From Candidula unifasciata (taxonomy: Eukaryota; Mollusca; Gastropoda; Stylommatophora; Geomitridae), in NCBI GenBank assembly GCA_905116865.2, contig CAJHNH020008542.1:1-64000 (forward strand): a stretch of DNA of 64,000 nucleotides, written 5' to 3'. Under the pieces are notes generated by a model. That model had not been told where the DNA came from. It searched no databases and was given only the letters and a program-made list of their open reading frames with translations. Position numbers and translations under genes: made by a program. Of this stretch, positions 46,909 through 57,045 are shown one piece after another. Position 1 is the first letter of the stretch. Each line of letters begins with the position of its first letter.

Positions 46909-48059
46909 CATTACATGAAAAACCAGGAACTGACTAAACAGAGTCGACTTATAAGGGCAACAATTTCATTAAAAAAAAAAAGAAACCATTCAAGTCATAC
47001 CAAGTGAAATGTCGTTTAAAACAACAACACTTACCGCAAAAGTCAACTCGCGCAGGCATGAACGATGACAAGAACTAAACAACGACAAACAGTTTATCCC
47101 AAAAAACATTAGCCATTCTGTAGGAACACAAACGTCACTGAATTACATCTCTGATACCCGGCTCCCCGTTATATAGGTGTACCGAGCTTAATAAGTCGCG
47201 CAATTATCAAAGTACAACCCAAAGTTGGTCTATTCCCCACTATGACGCAGCTACACACATCTACAGTGCTGGTGTTGAGCAGAAGATACTGCTGCAGTTT
47301 CCAAAAATCATCTGAACAATGCGGGCCCTCGTCTCATCCCGGTCGAGTCACAACAACAAGCCGCACCACGGATCTCGGCCCCGTCTGTGTGTACCACTGT
47401 CGGCAGAGACGAGGCGACCACATTCACACGCTGCGTACACACGGCACCGGACGATTCTCCGGTCCATGGCGTCATTCAATATACACAGGCGACTGGATGT
47501 AAGCAATACACAAGCACTATGTCTTACAAAAACCCCGGCATCCTGTTCCAATATAGATTATTTAATTACACGAAAACGTCACAGACCCATTAATGTGTGG
47601 GCGAAAACATTTGTCGCACAGTGAAGAACTCAACCCAGCCGGTGTATGAATGTAGTAGTATGTACGTACCAGTTGCCTGCTGCTCTATCCTACAATGTCA
47701 CCTCCGGCCTTTTCACGCACTCAAGTTCTTGACACGTGACTCATCTTAATGTTGTAAGCGCGCTATTAATAGTCGGTGCGTTTACAATCTAGCTCCACGT
47801 GGCGCGAACACATAATGGCCTGGACTGCACCGCCCCTGGCGTGTTCTTGCTGCTACACACCAACCTGGCTGTGCACTTTGACCCCAAACAGGTGGTTTTC
47901 ACGCAGCAAATATTTTCCGGCGGCAGAATGAAAGGGGCGTACTATTGGTGTTCTCTTGGGGGGGGGGGGGGGGTGGCCAATGCTTCAAGCCCTATCTACG
48001 CATGTTTGTGCTCAGACAGGGCTACTTACTGAACTAAGTTTACTTAGGGTTAAAATTTT
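46909..48059. other. No gene seen; CpG-richer region 47.3-47.85 kb
   Basis: Bases 47320-47850 are GC- and CpG-richer than the surroundings and hold two CACGTG palindromes (gacacgtgac at about 47733, ccacgtggcg at about 47796). Overlapping open frames on both strands (47242-47624) do not agree on a product. This could be a CpG-rich promoter, possibly of the host gene on minus, but there is no direct link. A 16-nt G run lies at 47958. Confidence 0.35.
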
Positions 48060-48140
48060 GGAAACGGGTTCGTCAAGGGCCAGAGGACCCAGCCCTAGGG
48101 CAGAAAATCATTAATACAATGGCAATGATCTGCGGCCCGC
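48060..48140. mobile_element. Possible hAT element fragment
   Basis: Short resemblance to 46.79-46.91 kb: ggccagaggacccag, aaatcattaatacaatgg, gatctgcggcccgccag. This is weak on its own. Confidence 0.3.
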
Positions 48141-49200
48141 CAGTTAAATAGATTCTTCATCTGCCAATTAAGGTTTATCGCCACTTGTAATTTTGCAAGA
48201 AGTGGCAACGCCCCCCCCCCCCCCCCCAATCTCGTCAGGACAGGTACTAATTTTCTGGGTACTGTATAGGAAGGAGAGGCTGCGCGGAAAAGACATGGTC
48301 ACCGCAGTTCATCTGATGTGCCCCAGTGGTGAAAGCTAACACTCCCAACGGCGATATCTGCTATATGAGAATAAGTTTATCTGTTTAAAAACTCATTCGC
48401 ACATAGACACTTTAAACCAGTACAGTCTCACATATTGTTAGTGGCATATTATACATTGGTGGGATTATATAAAATAATTTATGTACTGCCTAACAAAAAT
48501 AAAAAAAAATAAAAACCATAAAGGGAAAGCAATAAAATAAAACTAAAAATGTAACCTCACTTTACATGAGAAGAGTTGAGAGTCTACCAAGACATGGTGC
48601 TGAGAGAATAGGGAAGGGGGCGGGGTAAGTTGAGGAGATTCTATTGTTTGGAAGGAGAATCCACTTCTAAAAACACATTCTGATGCCCACCCCCCCCCCC
48701 CCCTGTTTCTTTCTTTGTTTGGTTTTCTTCTGTTTCTTCTGGCTACCTGAACCTGGTTGAGACTCATCAGGCTTGATTTTGACTCACAATTTGTCCAAAG
48801 AACTTTGGCTCTGTTTTGTCCTCGGTGTAGTGCGGAAATTTGACACCGTCTGGTCGTTCCAGACAACGCTATTAGGTTGGTTTGGGCTTTGCTGGGCGTG
48901 ATACTTCTCTGCAAAGTCACTGACATATCTCCGTGACTTTGTCTCCACAGAGGTCAACAAAGACTGCATGCGGTGTGGTGATTAATTTCGACTCACAAGT
49001 TCTAGCACTCGAGCTGTATTCCAAACACAGGTCGCGTACCGAGCAAAAAGTGTTGGAGTCTAAACAGTACGTAAACCAAGCGGAAGGTATATCAAAGCGA
49101 GAGTATACCCAGGCACCATTGTATATCTAAAAATGAGTTTTACTATAACAAACAAATGTATAAAACAGTTCAACTTTGAGACAGAAACAGGTTAACCGGT
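48141..49200. other. No gene seen; two poly-C runs
   Basis: C runs at 48211-48227 and 48691-48703. The 127-codon minus frame at 48543-48926 crosses a C run and has no motif. Confidence 0.45.
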
Positions 49201-49225
49201 CTCTCTCTCTCTCTCTCTCTGTGAG

Positions 49226-49298
<73 letters not shown>
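49201..49298. repeat. Inverted (CT)n-(GA)n microsatellite
   Basis: 20 nt of CT, then gtgagtatga, then about 70 nt of GA. The two arms are complementary and can form a hairpin. Confidence 0.97.
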
Positions 49299-49302
<4 letters not shown>

Positions 49303-49439
49303 ATAATAGTATAGAAGATTGACTGACATGTTCGTGTTTCCGTGTGTAGGCTGTTATGGTATTCACGACATCCGGTATGGCTGGTACCTGACACACGTCT
49401 GCACTATCCTAATTGTGTATAAGGGAAAACTACTAAAAG

Positions 49440-49530
49440 GTTACTAATTAAAGATGTGGTAATATGGGATGTTTTAGGCCGAAAGACCCAGATATCACCG
49501 CGTAGAAAGAAGAAGAAGAAGAAAGATGTC
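49440..49530 (-). mobile_element. SINE-D fragment with (GAA)n
   Basis: The plus strand has gggatgttttaggccgaaag followed by acccagatatcaccgcgtag, the middle of the SINE-D core. It runs into aagaagaagaagaagaaag. Partial. Confidence 0.5.
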
Positions 49531-50539
49531 TATGTCGTAACCTCTCTGCCACTAACTTATTCTGTATCAATCAGTCCATTCCATTACGCGCACACCGCCA
49601 ATATACTTTAACATCTAAACAATCAATCAATCAGGTGCCATCTCCACAATGAAGATGGCTGTAATGGATGGATTTCCAACAGTCTCTTGTCTTTGTAGTA
49701 TAATTTATCAGACTGCTCTTCGTCTGTTGATGTCCTCACACTTGTATGGTTGTCTACCTCTTGTTCTCCTGTTTTCGCAGTTTCCTTCCAGTATGGTTTT
49801 AAAAGAGTGTTATGTCTTTAATGTGGCCGAAATATTTTAATTGTCGTTCTTTTAAAAAAAAAAATTTTTAAATATCTTCCCGTAACCCCCTCTTCATTCG
49901 CAGTCGCTCCAAAACCTCTGTGATTGTTTTAGTTTCCATGAAATACGACAAATTCTGCTGTATATCCACATTTCCAGAATTCAAATTTCTAGTTGCCTGC
50001 TCACATAACATGCTTTATTGATAAACTACAACTGATGTGTGAAAGATGGGTGTTTGGTAGGGCCGAATGTAAGACGGGCCTGCGTGCCCAATTTGTGACC
50101 CTTTGAAAATAAAGTCCGTTCGTTCGTTCACTGTCCTGGTTTCTTCACCATACAGCAGGTTGCCAACAATATAATTTAGAAGCGCACTTTCATCTAGGGT
50201 TAAGTATTCAAAACATTAATATTTCTATCAATAATGTCATTTTTGTATAACCATGCCGTGTTGCGTAGGTCCCCCCTGCCTGACCACAACCTCCAGTCCC
50301 ATGTACTGAAAACATTTCTGGTACAGCTATTCTTCGCTGCAATGAAGTCAAACCAGTCGGCCAGTGGCGAGGCTCAATGTAACAGCTGTACTCCCCGCTT
50401 GCGCTTTCCATAGCACAAGAAAATAAATTATTTTCCTTTTTAAAAAAAAAATCTCTGGTTAATATTTTTTGTAACTATTCATACACCAAGTGGCACCGTT
50501 ACTGAGACATCTAAACATAAGTACCAGCGCCAAATAACA
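49531..50539. other. No gene; retroelement-like tail near 50.1 kb
   Basis: At 50060-50127, gtaagacgggcctgcgtgcc and aaaataaagtccgttcgttc end in a short (GTTC)n run, a form typical of a LINE/SINE 3' end on plus. The body upstream was not recognised. Confidence 0.4.
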
Positions 50540-50754
50540 GATTATAAACTGCATATTTATACCAAGACTGTGTGTGCTACCAGTGCCAGATTTGGACACA
50601 ATAAAAGATCAACCTAAGTAAAATAAACACGTGTGAAAGAGATGTCTGAGAGAAACAGCCAAATTAAACATCGCAGACAAAGTCAGAAATGATATTATCA
50701 GACAGATTGTAGGAACAAGACCATGCAGCAAATTAACTAGAAAAAAAATCGGTA

Positions 50755-51015
50755 CTTAATTTATAACTTACCCCTGACGTCACGACAAGGTCACGGGAGA
50801 CATTCCCAATAAATTCTAGGGTGTTCAGGTTGTAGTTTCTCGCGATTTCTCTACAGTAAAGTTTAGGGTTAGGGTTAGGATTAGAAGACAATAGATGAAC
50901 ACTAAAAAAAAAGCACCACACAACAGCACACTTGCACCCTTTGAAATAATGGACTGTCAGGTCAGCTGTGGATTTCCCACGGGGATTTCCTGTTTGGGGT
51001 ACGTTATAAATTAAG
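50755..51015. mobile_element. 261-bp inverted-repeat (MITE-like) element nested in a LINE
   Basis: The left end is cttaatttataacttacccc (50755-50774) and the right end is ggggtacgttataaattaag (50996-51015). The right end, reverse complemented, matches the left at 19 of 20 positions. The outermost TTAA tetramers could be a target duplication. The interior has no coding capacity and includes tgacgtca and a telomere-like stretch. It interrupts the LINE frame exactly where the sister copy is continuous. The superfamily is undetermined: TTAA would suit piggyBac, but the inner ends do not look like piggyBac. Confidence 0.7.
50861..50882. repeat. Short telomere-like tract
   Basis: The stretch tttagggttagggttaggat holds three TTAGGG-type units inside the 261-bp element. 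Confidence 0.85.
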
Positions 51016-51262
51016 AACCAAAAAATCAAATGATCTGGCCATCTAGTAAGAATGCAGCCAGAGCAACTAACAAAGCAGGCGCTACACATGAAAAGCTCTG
51101 AAGTGAAAGCAAAAGGCCGCCCTAGGAGAATATGGACTGATAATATTAAGGAGCTTCTACACCGACACGGAATGACACAAGTCATTGCTGTCCATTAAGT
51201 AATAGAACGCAAACTGTTCCTTCCGACAACGCTTAAAGGCAGAAGTGGAAATGGTGACGAGG

Positions 51263-51871
51263 ATGACGACTGTTTTTTACAAATAAACCACTCGGTTTAC
51301 ATCTTATCAAGCACGTAGCTTGTTAAGAGTATTAACACAACAAAAAGAATGCTCGCCACTAATAATACTATGATCATAGTTGTGCATGCATACTCTCAAC
51401 AGCGAAGCGACGAGAAGGAAAAGATCATATGATACGATCTCCTGTAATGACTACCTGCGTACGCCTAATTTTGTCTAAACCGCTTCCACATGCGAAGTGA
51501 TTACGCCTCGCCATGAAAACTGTACCGAATTATCCCTCCTGATCTTTCCCTTCCACTGTTCTGGTGTCACCAGTTCTCCTCTTTCTTTTGACGTTTTAAA
51601 AGAAGGGGACATTATCCCATTCTAATGACAGTAACAAGTTCTTTTGGTGGGTTGATTTCTCGGTGGGTTGATCTCTCGGGGTTGAAATTTTTCTTTTTTA
51701 TTCTAAATGATATCAGGGGCCCCTTAAATATGTTTCGCTAGACACCCCCCCCCCCCCCCCCCCCCTGCGGGAGCCGCTGGTTTGCTGTGCTTTCATTCCT
51801 CTGTTCAAGCACATCAGTGCAGCCCTCCCCCCTCCGTTTTGGGGGACCCGCCCCAAGCTTCTAACTCATGC

Positions 51872-51903
<32 letters not shown>

Positions 51904-52420
51904 TATATATATATGTTCAAATGTCTGTTAATGATGGTGCTCTAGCAGGTGAACTCTGAGCGTATCGCTGCAACAGTATCTGCTAAAGCCTGCGTGTATA
52001 CATCACATTAAACAGCGGTTGAGAATAAAAGATCGATTGAGTGACTGACTAATGAGTCAACAGAAAAGGTCGACACAACGACTAGTTAGTATATATATAT
52101 TAACAGACACGGAAAATGAGGGGAGGGAGGGGAAGGGGTGGGGTTTCATATTATATTCATGGGCCACTGCATATTCTTTACACAGTATACAACTGGTGAG
52201 AATAATCCAGCTTTAGATCAGTAACTGTTCCCCCCTACGGTGCTTCACGCGATGGCCAGTCTACATCTGTAGCAGCAAGTTTACACTTAGGGACCCACTA
52301 CAAAGACACCACTCTCCGGACGACCAATGAATTAGCCAGGAACTGTGTATGGCAGGAAATCAGTGCTTGTCTATGGTGTCAGCACAATTCCCGTTTACAT
52401 GTAGCCTAGCTAATCATCAG
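51263..52420. other. No gene; poly-C and TA/CA microsatellites
   Basis: C run of 21 nt at 51745-51765. (TA)n followed by (CA)n and (TA)n at 51871-51914. Short TA tract at 52090-52100. Nothing coding recognised. Confidence 0.5.
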
Positions 52421-52950
52421 GAGCCACTGTGGTGTCGCGGTTAGAAGCGGGAATGTGGATCTGAAGGTCTTGGGTTCTTCTTCTTTTTCTTCGCATTCAC
52501 CGACTGTAAACTCCTGCGGAAAGTTCTTGCTGTTTGTCCACTTCTGGACTGCTGTTCTGTTTCAGAACCTGAGCGTTGCACGTGCACCTGTTTGACAGAT
52601 CTGACTCATTTGTGTGCAGACTGTTGGTCCTTGCCGCTCAGACTTTGAAGGAAGCTCCCAATTACGACATGCTTTTGGGTAGGCAGTGGGTCTATTCTTG
52701 TTTTCCCTATACTAGGGCCCCGGGACCCACATGGGGAGGTGTAGAGTTCAAATGCGCGTGGAGCTGGATTTTCCTTTCCATATATGACCTTGGTTTCTAA
52801 CGCAGAATCAGCATTTGATCTATACCAGGCAAAGCCATGGGAAGTAAAGGCGGTGGGTGTGATGTTGACCACATCACCCGTCGAGTGCTGATTGGTCTAT
52901 AAAATATAGGTCTATCACTACATGCCCAATACGGCTGAAAGAAAAAGGGT
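52421..52950 (+). mobile_element. SINE-B copy split by a family A repeat
   Basis: A tRNA-like head (ggagccactgtggtgtcgcg, ctgaaggtcttgggttc) ends at about 52474, in the middle of the B box. It is followed by family A (52474-52738). The SINE-B sequence then resumes with gagttcaaatgcgcg and the body atttgatctataccaggc, gggaagtaaaggcggtgggt, tgattggtctataaaatata to about 52915. The sister copies at 8.33 and 54.65 kb are continuous at this point. Confidence 0.72.
52474..52738 (-). repeat. Dispersed repeat family A, copy 5 (nested)
   Basis: The plus strand has ttcttcttctttttcttcgc, attcaccgactgtaaactcc, cctgagcgttgcacgtgcac, gcagactgttggtccttgcc, actttgaaggaagctccc, gggtctattcttgttttccc and cccgggacccacatgggga. 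It is the most complete copy, inserted in SINE-B. A gttc at both sides may be a short target duplication. Confidence 0.78.
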
Positions 52951-53334
52951 CCATTTTTTTTTTACTTTACCTATATAATGGGCTCTAAATAGAACAGTAG
53001 GAGCTGCGTGGGGCAAACGAGTTATTTCTTGCAGACCTTGGGCAAAGATCAATATTTTACACGACTCCAATCAGCCCCCGTTCCCGCAGACAAACAGGAA
53101 AGGCAAGATGCCAAACCAAAATGGTTGACATCTTTGATTCATGCCACAGATAACGAAACTGGACACAAACGAACGGGATAGAATCTTCGGTTACCAGGAC
53201 GCTTCAATTAGCGTCATCATGAAAAAAACTACTTCTTCAGCGTCAACATATCTCAGCTTGGTGCACAGAATGACTACACGCCGTGTGTGTGTGTCTGTGT
53301 GTGGATTTAAAGTTAGTGAATGCGCTTAACAATT
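52951..53334. other. No gene seen
   Basis: T-run near 52953 and a (GT)n patch at 53283-53304. No element recognised. Confidence 0.45.
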
Positions 53335-53405
53335 TAACGAGAGACCAAGCCATATGGGACAAACACCGGAGCAAAGGTTGATCCTCTCGACTTCAACAAT
53401 TCCTA
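53335..53405 (+). mobile_element. SINE-C 3' part
   Basis: The blocks gccatatgggacaaacaccg, gagcaaaggttgatcctctc and gacttcaac align with the end of the 34.27-34.49 kb SINE-C. It is 5' truncated. A tandem array starts about 25 nt later. Confidence 0.65.
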
Positions 53406-53427
53406 GAAAACAGAAAACTGTCTAGTA

Positions 53428-53692
53428 ATCATTACTATGAGGTTAGGATCATTACTATGACATTAGGATCATTACTATGACATTATGATCATTACTATGA
53501 CGTTAGGATCATTACTATGAGGTTAGGATCATTACTATGAGGTTAGGATCATTACTATGACGTTAGGATCATTACTATGACATTAGGATCATTACTATGA
53601 CATTAGGATCATTACTATGACATTAGGATCATTACTATGACATTAGGATCATTACTATGATATTAGGATCATTACTATGAAGTTAGGTGTAA
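53428..53692. repeat. 20-bp minisatellite, about 13 copies
   Basis: The unit is attactatgaggttaggatc, with ga(g/c)(g/a)tta variants, in exact 20-nt register. It lies directly downstream of a SINE-C end. Confidence 0.95.
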
Positions 53693-53699
53693 ACTTTAG

Positions 53700-53765
53700 A
53701 GCCCTCCCTGGGATTGAACCCGGGATCACTAATTTAGTTAGCAAGCGCACTAAAAACTGGGTAAA
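53700..53765 (-). mobile_element. tRNA-like SINE head
   Basis: On minus: agtgcgcttgctaactaaat and gatcccgggttcaatccc, with the perfect B box gggttcaatccc. There is no acceptor-stem pairing. The body was not identified with another family. Confidence 0.55.
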
Positions 53766-53858
53766 GCAGCTCAACACAATCTGCACACACGCAAACTGAT
53801 GACGTTTTCCCCGAGAAAGGTGAACGAACGTATCTCATTTGAGGCGTGAGCGAGACAA

Positions 53859-53977
<119 letters not shown>

Positions 53978-54126
53978 CAGTATAAAAAAGAGACAATCAG
54001 AATGAGAAATCTCTGTTACAAGGCCGGCACTTTTGGCTGAGTCGACAGGTTTAGCAACTGTTTCTGGTGTTAATGCTCTTCTCCTTCAGTGACGTTGATA
54101 AAACAGGTAAAGTTAACCTCGCAGAA

Positions 54127-54297
54127 CAGCGATTCCCAACCTAAGAGTCGCTCAAGACAATCGGAAAACACATATTCACTGAAGTTATGAAGTATCAACG
54201 ATAATAACATTATGATGGGGGGGGGGGGGGGTGTCACCACAACACAGGGAACTGTTTTAAAGGGTCGCGGCATTAGCAAGGCTGAGAACCATTGCTG
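54127..54297. mobile_element. hAT-type miniature element, SPIN-like, copy 2
   Basis: 171 bp. The left end is cagcgattcccaacct. The right end is aaggctgagaaccattgctg, whose reverse complement cagcaatggttctcagcc matches the left with small differences. Internal blocks are gacaatcggaaaacacatat, gaagttatgaagtatcaacg, gtgtcaccacaacacaggga and aaagggtcgcggcattagc. From memory these follow the non-autonomous SPIN hAT consensus nearly throughout. A 15-nt G run (54217-54231) replaces the short internal G block. An 8-bp target duplication is not evident. Confidence 0.75.
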
Positions 54298-54644
54298 CAG
54301 TTGATAACTACCTGGATGAACAGTCGAACACCGAACCGGCATCTTCCCCTACCTATCAGCTGCTATCGTCAACTGCCAAAGCCGCCAAATGAATCTTATT
54401 TTCTTATTTTCGTGCATTCTTCAGCATTGTGGTAGGTAGAGTGAATAAACAGTTACAATCATTCATTCAGTGCCAAGCAACTCCTCACGCGTTTTCTCGT
54501 TACCCGCTAAATAGTTTTTCCTAATCCTGAATTATTCACCCATTTGATACATTAACACGTGGTATCCCGATTCTAACGTTAACTCATTTGGGAAAACGTC
54601 ATGATTAGATGAACAAAGTAAAGTAAGTTAAGAAGCCCTTTTCT
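54298..54644. other. No gene seen
   Basis: AT-rich spacer between the hAT-like element and a SINE-B copy. Confidence 0.45.
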
Positions 54645-54852
54645 CGCCTTTGGGCATACAGGACTAGACTTATATTTGATAGACCACTCGGCGCCGATAC
54701 CTCCCAGAACTTTTACCTGGTACTCACTCAAGGCTGGGTCGACCTAGGTGCCAGAGTGCTTTTTAGAAGGAAAAAACTCCGGCTGTCAGGATTCGAACCT
54801 ACAACTTTCTGATCAGCAGGCGAGCGTCTAGCCGGCCACCACGGCACCCTCC
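54645..54852 (-). mobile_element. tRNA-derived SINE-B copy (best head)
   Basis: On minus: ggagggtgccgtggtggccg, gctagacgctcgcctgctga, then agttgtaggttcgaatcctg with the perfect B box ggttcgaatcc. The body runs through aagcactctggc, agccttgagtgagtaccagg and tggtctatcaaatataagtc. It is full length relative to the 8.33 kb copy. Confidence 0.82.
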
Positions 54853-55609
54853 AGCTGAACAAATAAATATTCATTACCAATTTTAACTGGAAATTCCAAG
54901 GCAGGCGCATCCGGAGGGTGACATTATTATCGCTGTCGCTTTCTGTCTGTCCAGACTACAGTATTATATTGTACTATAGGGGATGCATTACAGCCCATGG
55001 CGATGGCAAGTATGACTGCAAGACCTGTTCAAGTTCAAGGCTAGTCATCCCACAATTAGAGCACTGGATTTCAAAACCAGCGGTGCCATATCATGCAATC
55101 AACATGCTTCTGCACACAAGCTCATACATTATCGTATATACTCGCATTCAGTTCATCGATAGTCCATGCTTAACGGTGGGTGTCATCGCGTCTGTCCTTT
55201 CACCAGCGATGCCGTTTAGGCGCGATGCAGATGTTTTTTCAGCCACAACATTAAACTGTCCTCCTCTTGCTCCTTTGTCTTCTATCCTAACGGAAAACTT
55301 ATCCAAGAAAGTCGGTGGCCTTGGTAAAAGATATCCTGTAGCCCGAATCTCCATGTGCATCACATAACTTTGTCTTGACTGATGTTAGAACTGACCAGAC
55401 TGCTTCTGTTAGCAGCATACAGTTTACGTTACCCAGTATCAGACGCTCATCCATGTCATGGTGCCAATGTGTGCAGAGTATCGAGGATGTTTCTCCAACG
55501 CCCAAGGTTAAGCTGCAGAGCGTTATACATGTTTACATACCGAGAAAACACAATAATAGTACAACTAGAAAGCTCCTTCACTGGAGCCCACAGGGCGAAA
55601 TAAATAAAA
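54853..55609. other. No recognised gene; possible unplaced retroelement frames
   Basis: Minus frames at 55148-55363 and 55299-55505 and plus frames at 55375-55701 overlap. None carries a motif I can name. No call is made. Confidence 0.35.
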
Positions 55610-55770
55610 AGAGGGAAAAAAAAACACAAAGAATTAGAGGTGAATTATGCAGGGAGTGTAGTGAACGAGTCCAGAAAGCAATGGCAAACTACTGCACGTA
55701 AATTTACCTAGAGAAACCAAACAACAGCCAGGGGCTGCTGGGGTTGGTTCTGCAACGTCTTGTAAAGGAT
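55610..55770 (+). mobile_element. SINE-E copy (body)
   Basis: The blocks ccagaaagcaatggcaaact, actgcacgtaaatttaccta, gagaaaccaaacaacagcc, gttggttctgcaacgtcttg and taaagg match, in order, the reverse complement of 63.53-63.63 kb (cagaaagcagtggcaaacta, cataaatttgcctaggaaaa, ggttggttctgcaatgtcat). The head is not clear here. Confidence 0.75.
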
Positions 55771-55887
55771 GCGAAACCTTGTAGTGAAAGAATGTGTATT
55801 GTGTACAACAGGGGACAGAAAACAAAAGCAAGAAATAAACATCCTTATGAGTAGTCTCCTTTCTTCCTGGTGTGTGCCTTTATCTTC

Positions 55888-56035
55888 CAGTGTGTGGCCT
55901 AGGGCAAAGAACGGAGTTTCACAACTCTGACACTTAAGGTTCGATTCAGCTACAGGCGATCTGAAGCAGATCGCTTTGTGTTGATTTCTACAACTGTATG
56001 AGCGTCGACCAGAAAGTAATGGCAAATCAGCGAAT
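55888..56035 (+). mobile_element. SINE-E copy with tRNA-like head
   Basis: The head gtgtggcctagggcaaagaa and ggttcgattcagctac (B box ggttcgattca) is followed by cagatcgctttgtgttgatt and accagaaagtaatggcaaat, the family body. It breaks off after this block. The same phrase gcagaccgctttgtgctgat recurs at 57940-57962 as a small fragment. Confidence 0.68.
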
Positions 56036-56915
56036 TTCAAATTGTCAAGGTGAACCACAAACAGCAAAAAAACGATGTAGTTGGGTTGCCAAGTATAGTA
56101 AGCAGACATGCAACTAAATTTAGTACTTCTTTGGTCCTGTGGGCTCAAGTTCAAGGATATTATAGCTGTACAGTAGTTAGGAGTACCACCCGAGACCTCC
56201 GGCATTAAATACAAATTGTTCATAATTTACTAACCTTGCAAAGCCAGTAACTTGCTGGTTGCTAATTATTAACTAACAGTATAATTATAAGCTGTAGTGG
56301 TATACTAACAGTAATATTAATCCTCAATCATATTCATTATATGTATCATATGTGTATGTTACACAGCAGTTGCAACTTAATGATATATTTTAATGTGTCG
56401 AAATTGTTAAAGCAAAAACTGTCACAAACACCAACCCTCTCCTCAATTCCAGCCCTCTGATGCAATATCCCCTCAAAATTAAAGAGCACTAATTTTCTTT
56501 ACCTTTGCTGGAATAACTTCAATTTAATGCTACAGGTTATTGATATGTTTGTTCATATTGACTTTAATAAATGCATTTATGGTTGTCTGCAAGAACCATT
56601 ATAGTTATATTTTTTATAGCACACTTATTTATCTTCAAAATGATATATCATTACCTAAAATGTGTTGCAAATTAATTAGACTAGTTTTATTTGTGCATAA
56701 ATCTACTTGATAAAAAGAGACCGGCTTATTCGACTTTCACAAAAACGAGAATTTCCGTTGACCTTGTTGGCCTATTAAGCTGGAGACAGCCGTGGTACGA
56801 CCCAACAAATTCACAGGACGGAGTGTACTGGATCGGACTAAAGACCAGATCATTCCCTGTCACAGTGTGGATACCAAGGGATTGGGGGGGGGGGGAGAGA
56901 TCCACTGCCCCTGTA
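56036..56915. other. No gene seen; AT-rich
   Basis: Strongly AT-rich at 56200-56700. A 12-nt G run lies at 56884-56895. No feature recognised. Confidence 0.45.
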
Positions 56916-57045
56916 AAGCATGTCGTAAAAGGCGACAAATTAGGATTCTGCTGAAATCAGATGTGTTAAACTGAAAAGTGCAGTTATAGCTTCCTAGCTG
57001 TAAGCCTCATCGATGCGCACCGGCCGCCATCTATTTTAGAGCGAA
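56916..57045 (-). mobile_element. SINE-D copy
   Basis: The plus strand has gcatgtcgtaaaaggcgaca, ctgctgaaatcagatgtgtt, aaactgaaaagtgcagttat and cctagctgtaagcctcatcg. The cgtaaaaggcgac phrase is the best preserved version of the element's 3' end. Confidence 0.68.

Larger units (their letters stand above)
50540..51262 (+). mobile_element. LINE relic, family L-B, C-terminal part, interrupted by an insertion
   Basis: Plus: near 50570-50755, frame-broken CYQCQIWTQ*KINLSKINT-like sequence, then AKLNIADKVRNDIIRQIVGT and RPCSKLTRKKIGT. The frame resumes at about 51012 with IKNQKIK*SGHLVRMQPEQL, ALHMKSSEVKAKGRPRRIW and TDNIKELLHRHGMTQVIAVH to about 51197. The spacing between KIGT and IKNQKIK in the sister copy (59.42-59.48 kb) is about 10 codons; here it is about 260 nt, filled by the element at 50755-51015. 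One W-to-stop change precedes SGHL. It is dead. Confidence 0.82.

Noticed and set aside
47242..47624. Three overlapping open frames around 47.3-47.6 kb as a gene
   Set aside because: Frames on both strands are equally open because the region is GC-richer. No motif or splice pattern favours any.
50756..51014. piggyBac assignment of the 261-bp element because of TTAA at both borders
   Set aside because: TTAA here is also part of the palindromic end, and the inner ends do not resemble piggyBac termini. The superfamily is left open.
55148..55505. Two overlapping minus frames (71 and 68 codons)
   Set aside because: They could be one decayed frame with a shift, but no residue pattern matched a known retroelement or host domain.
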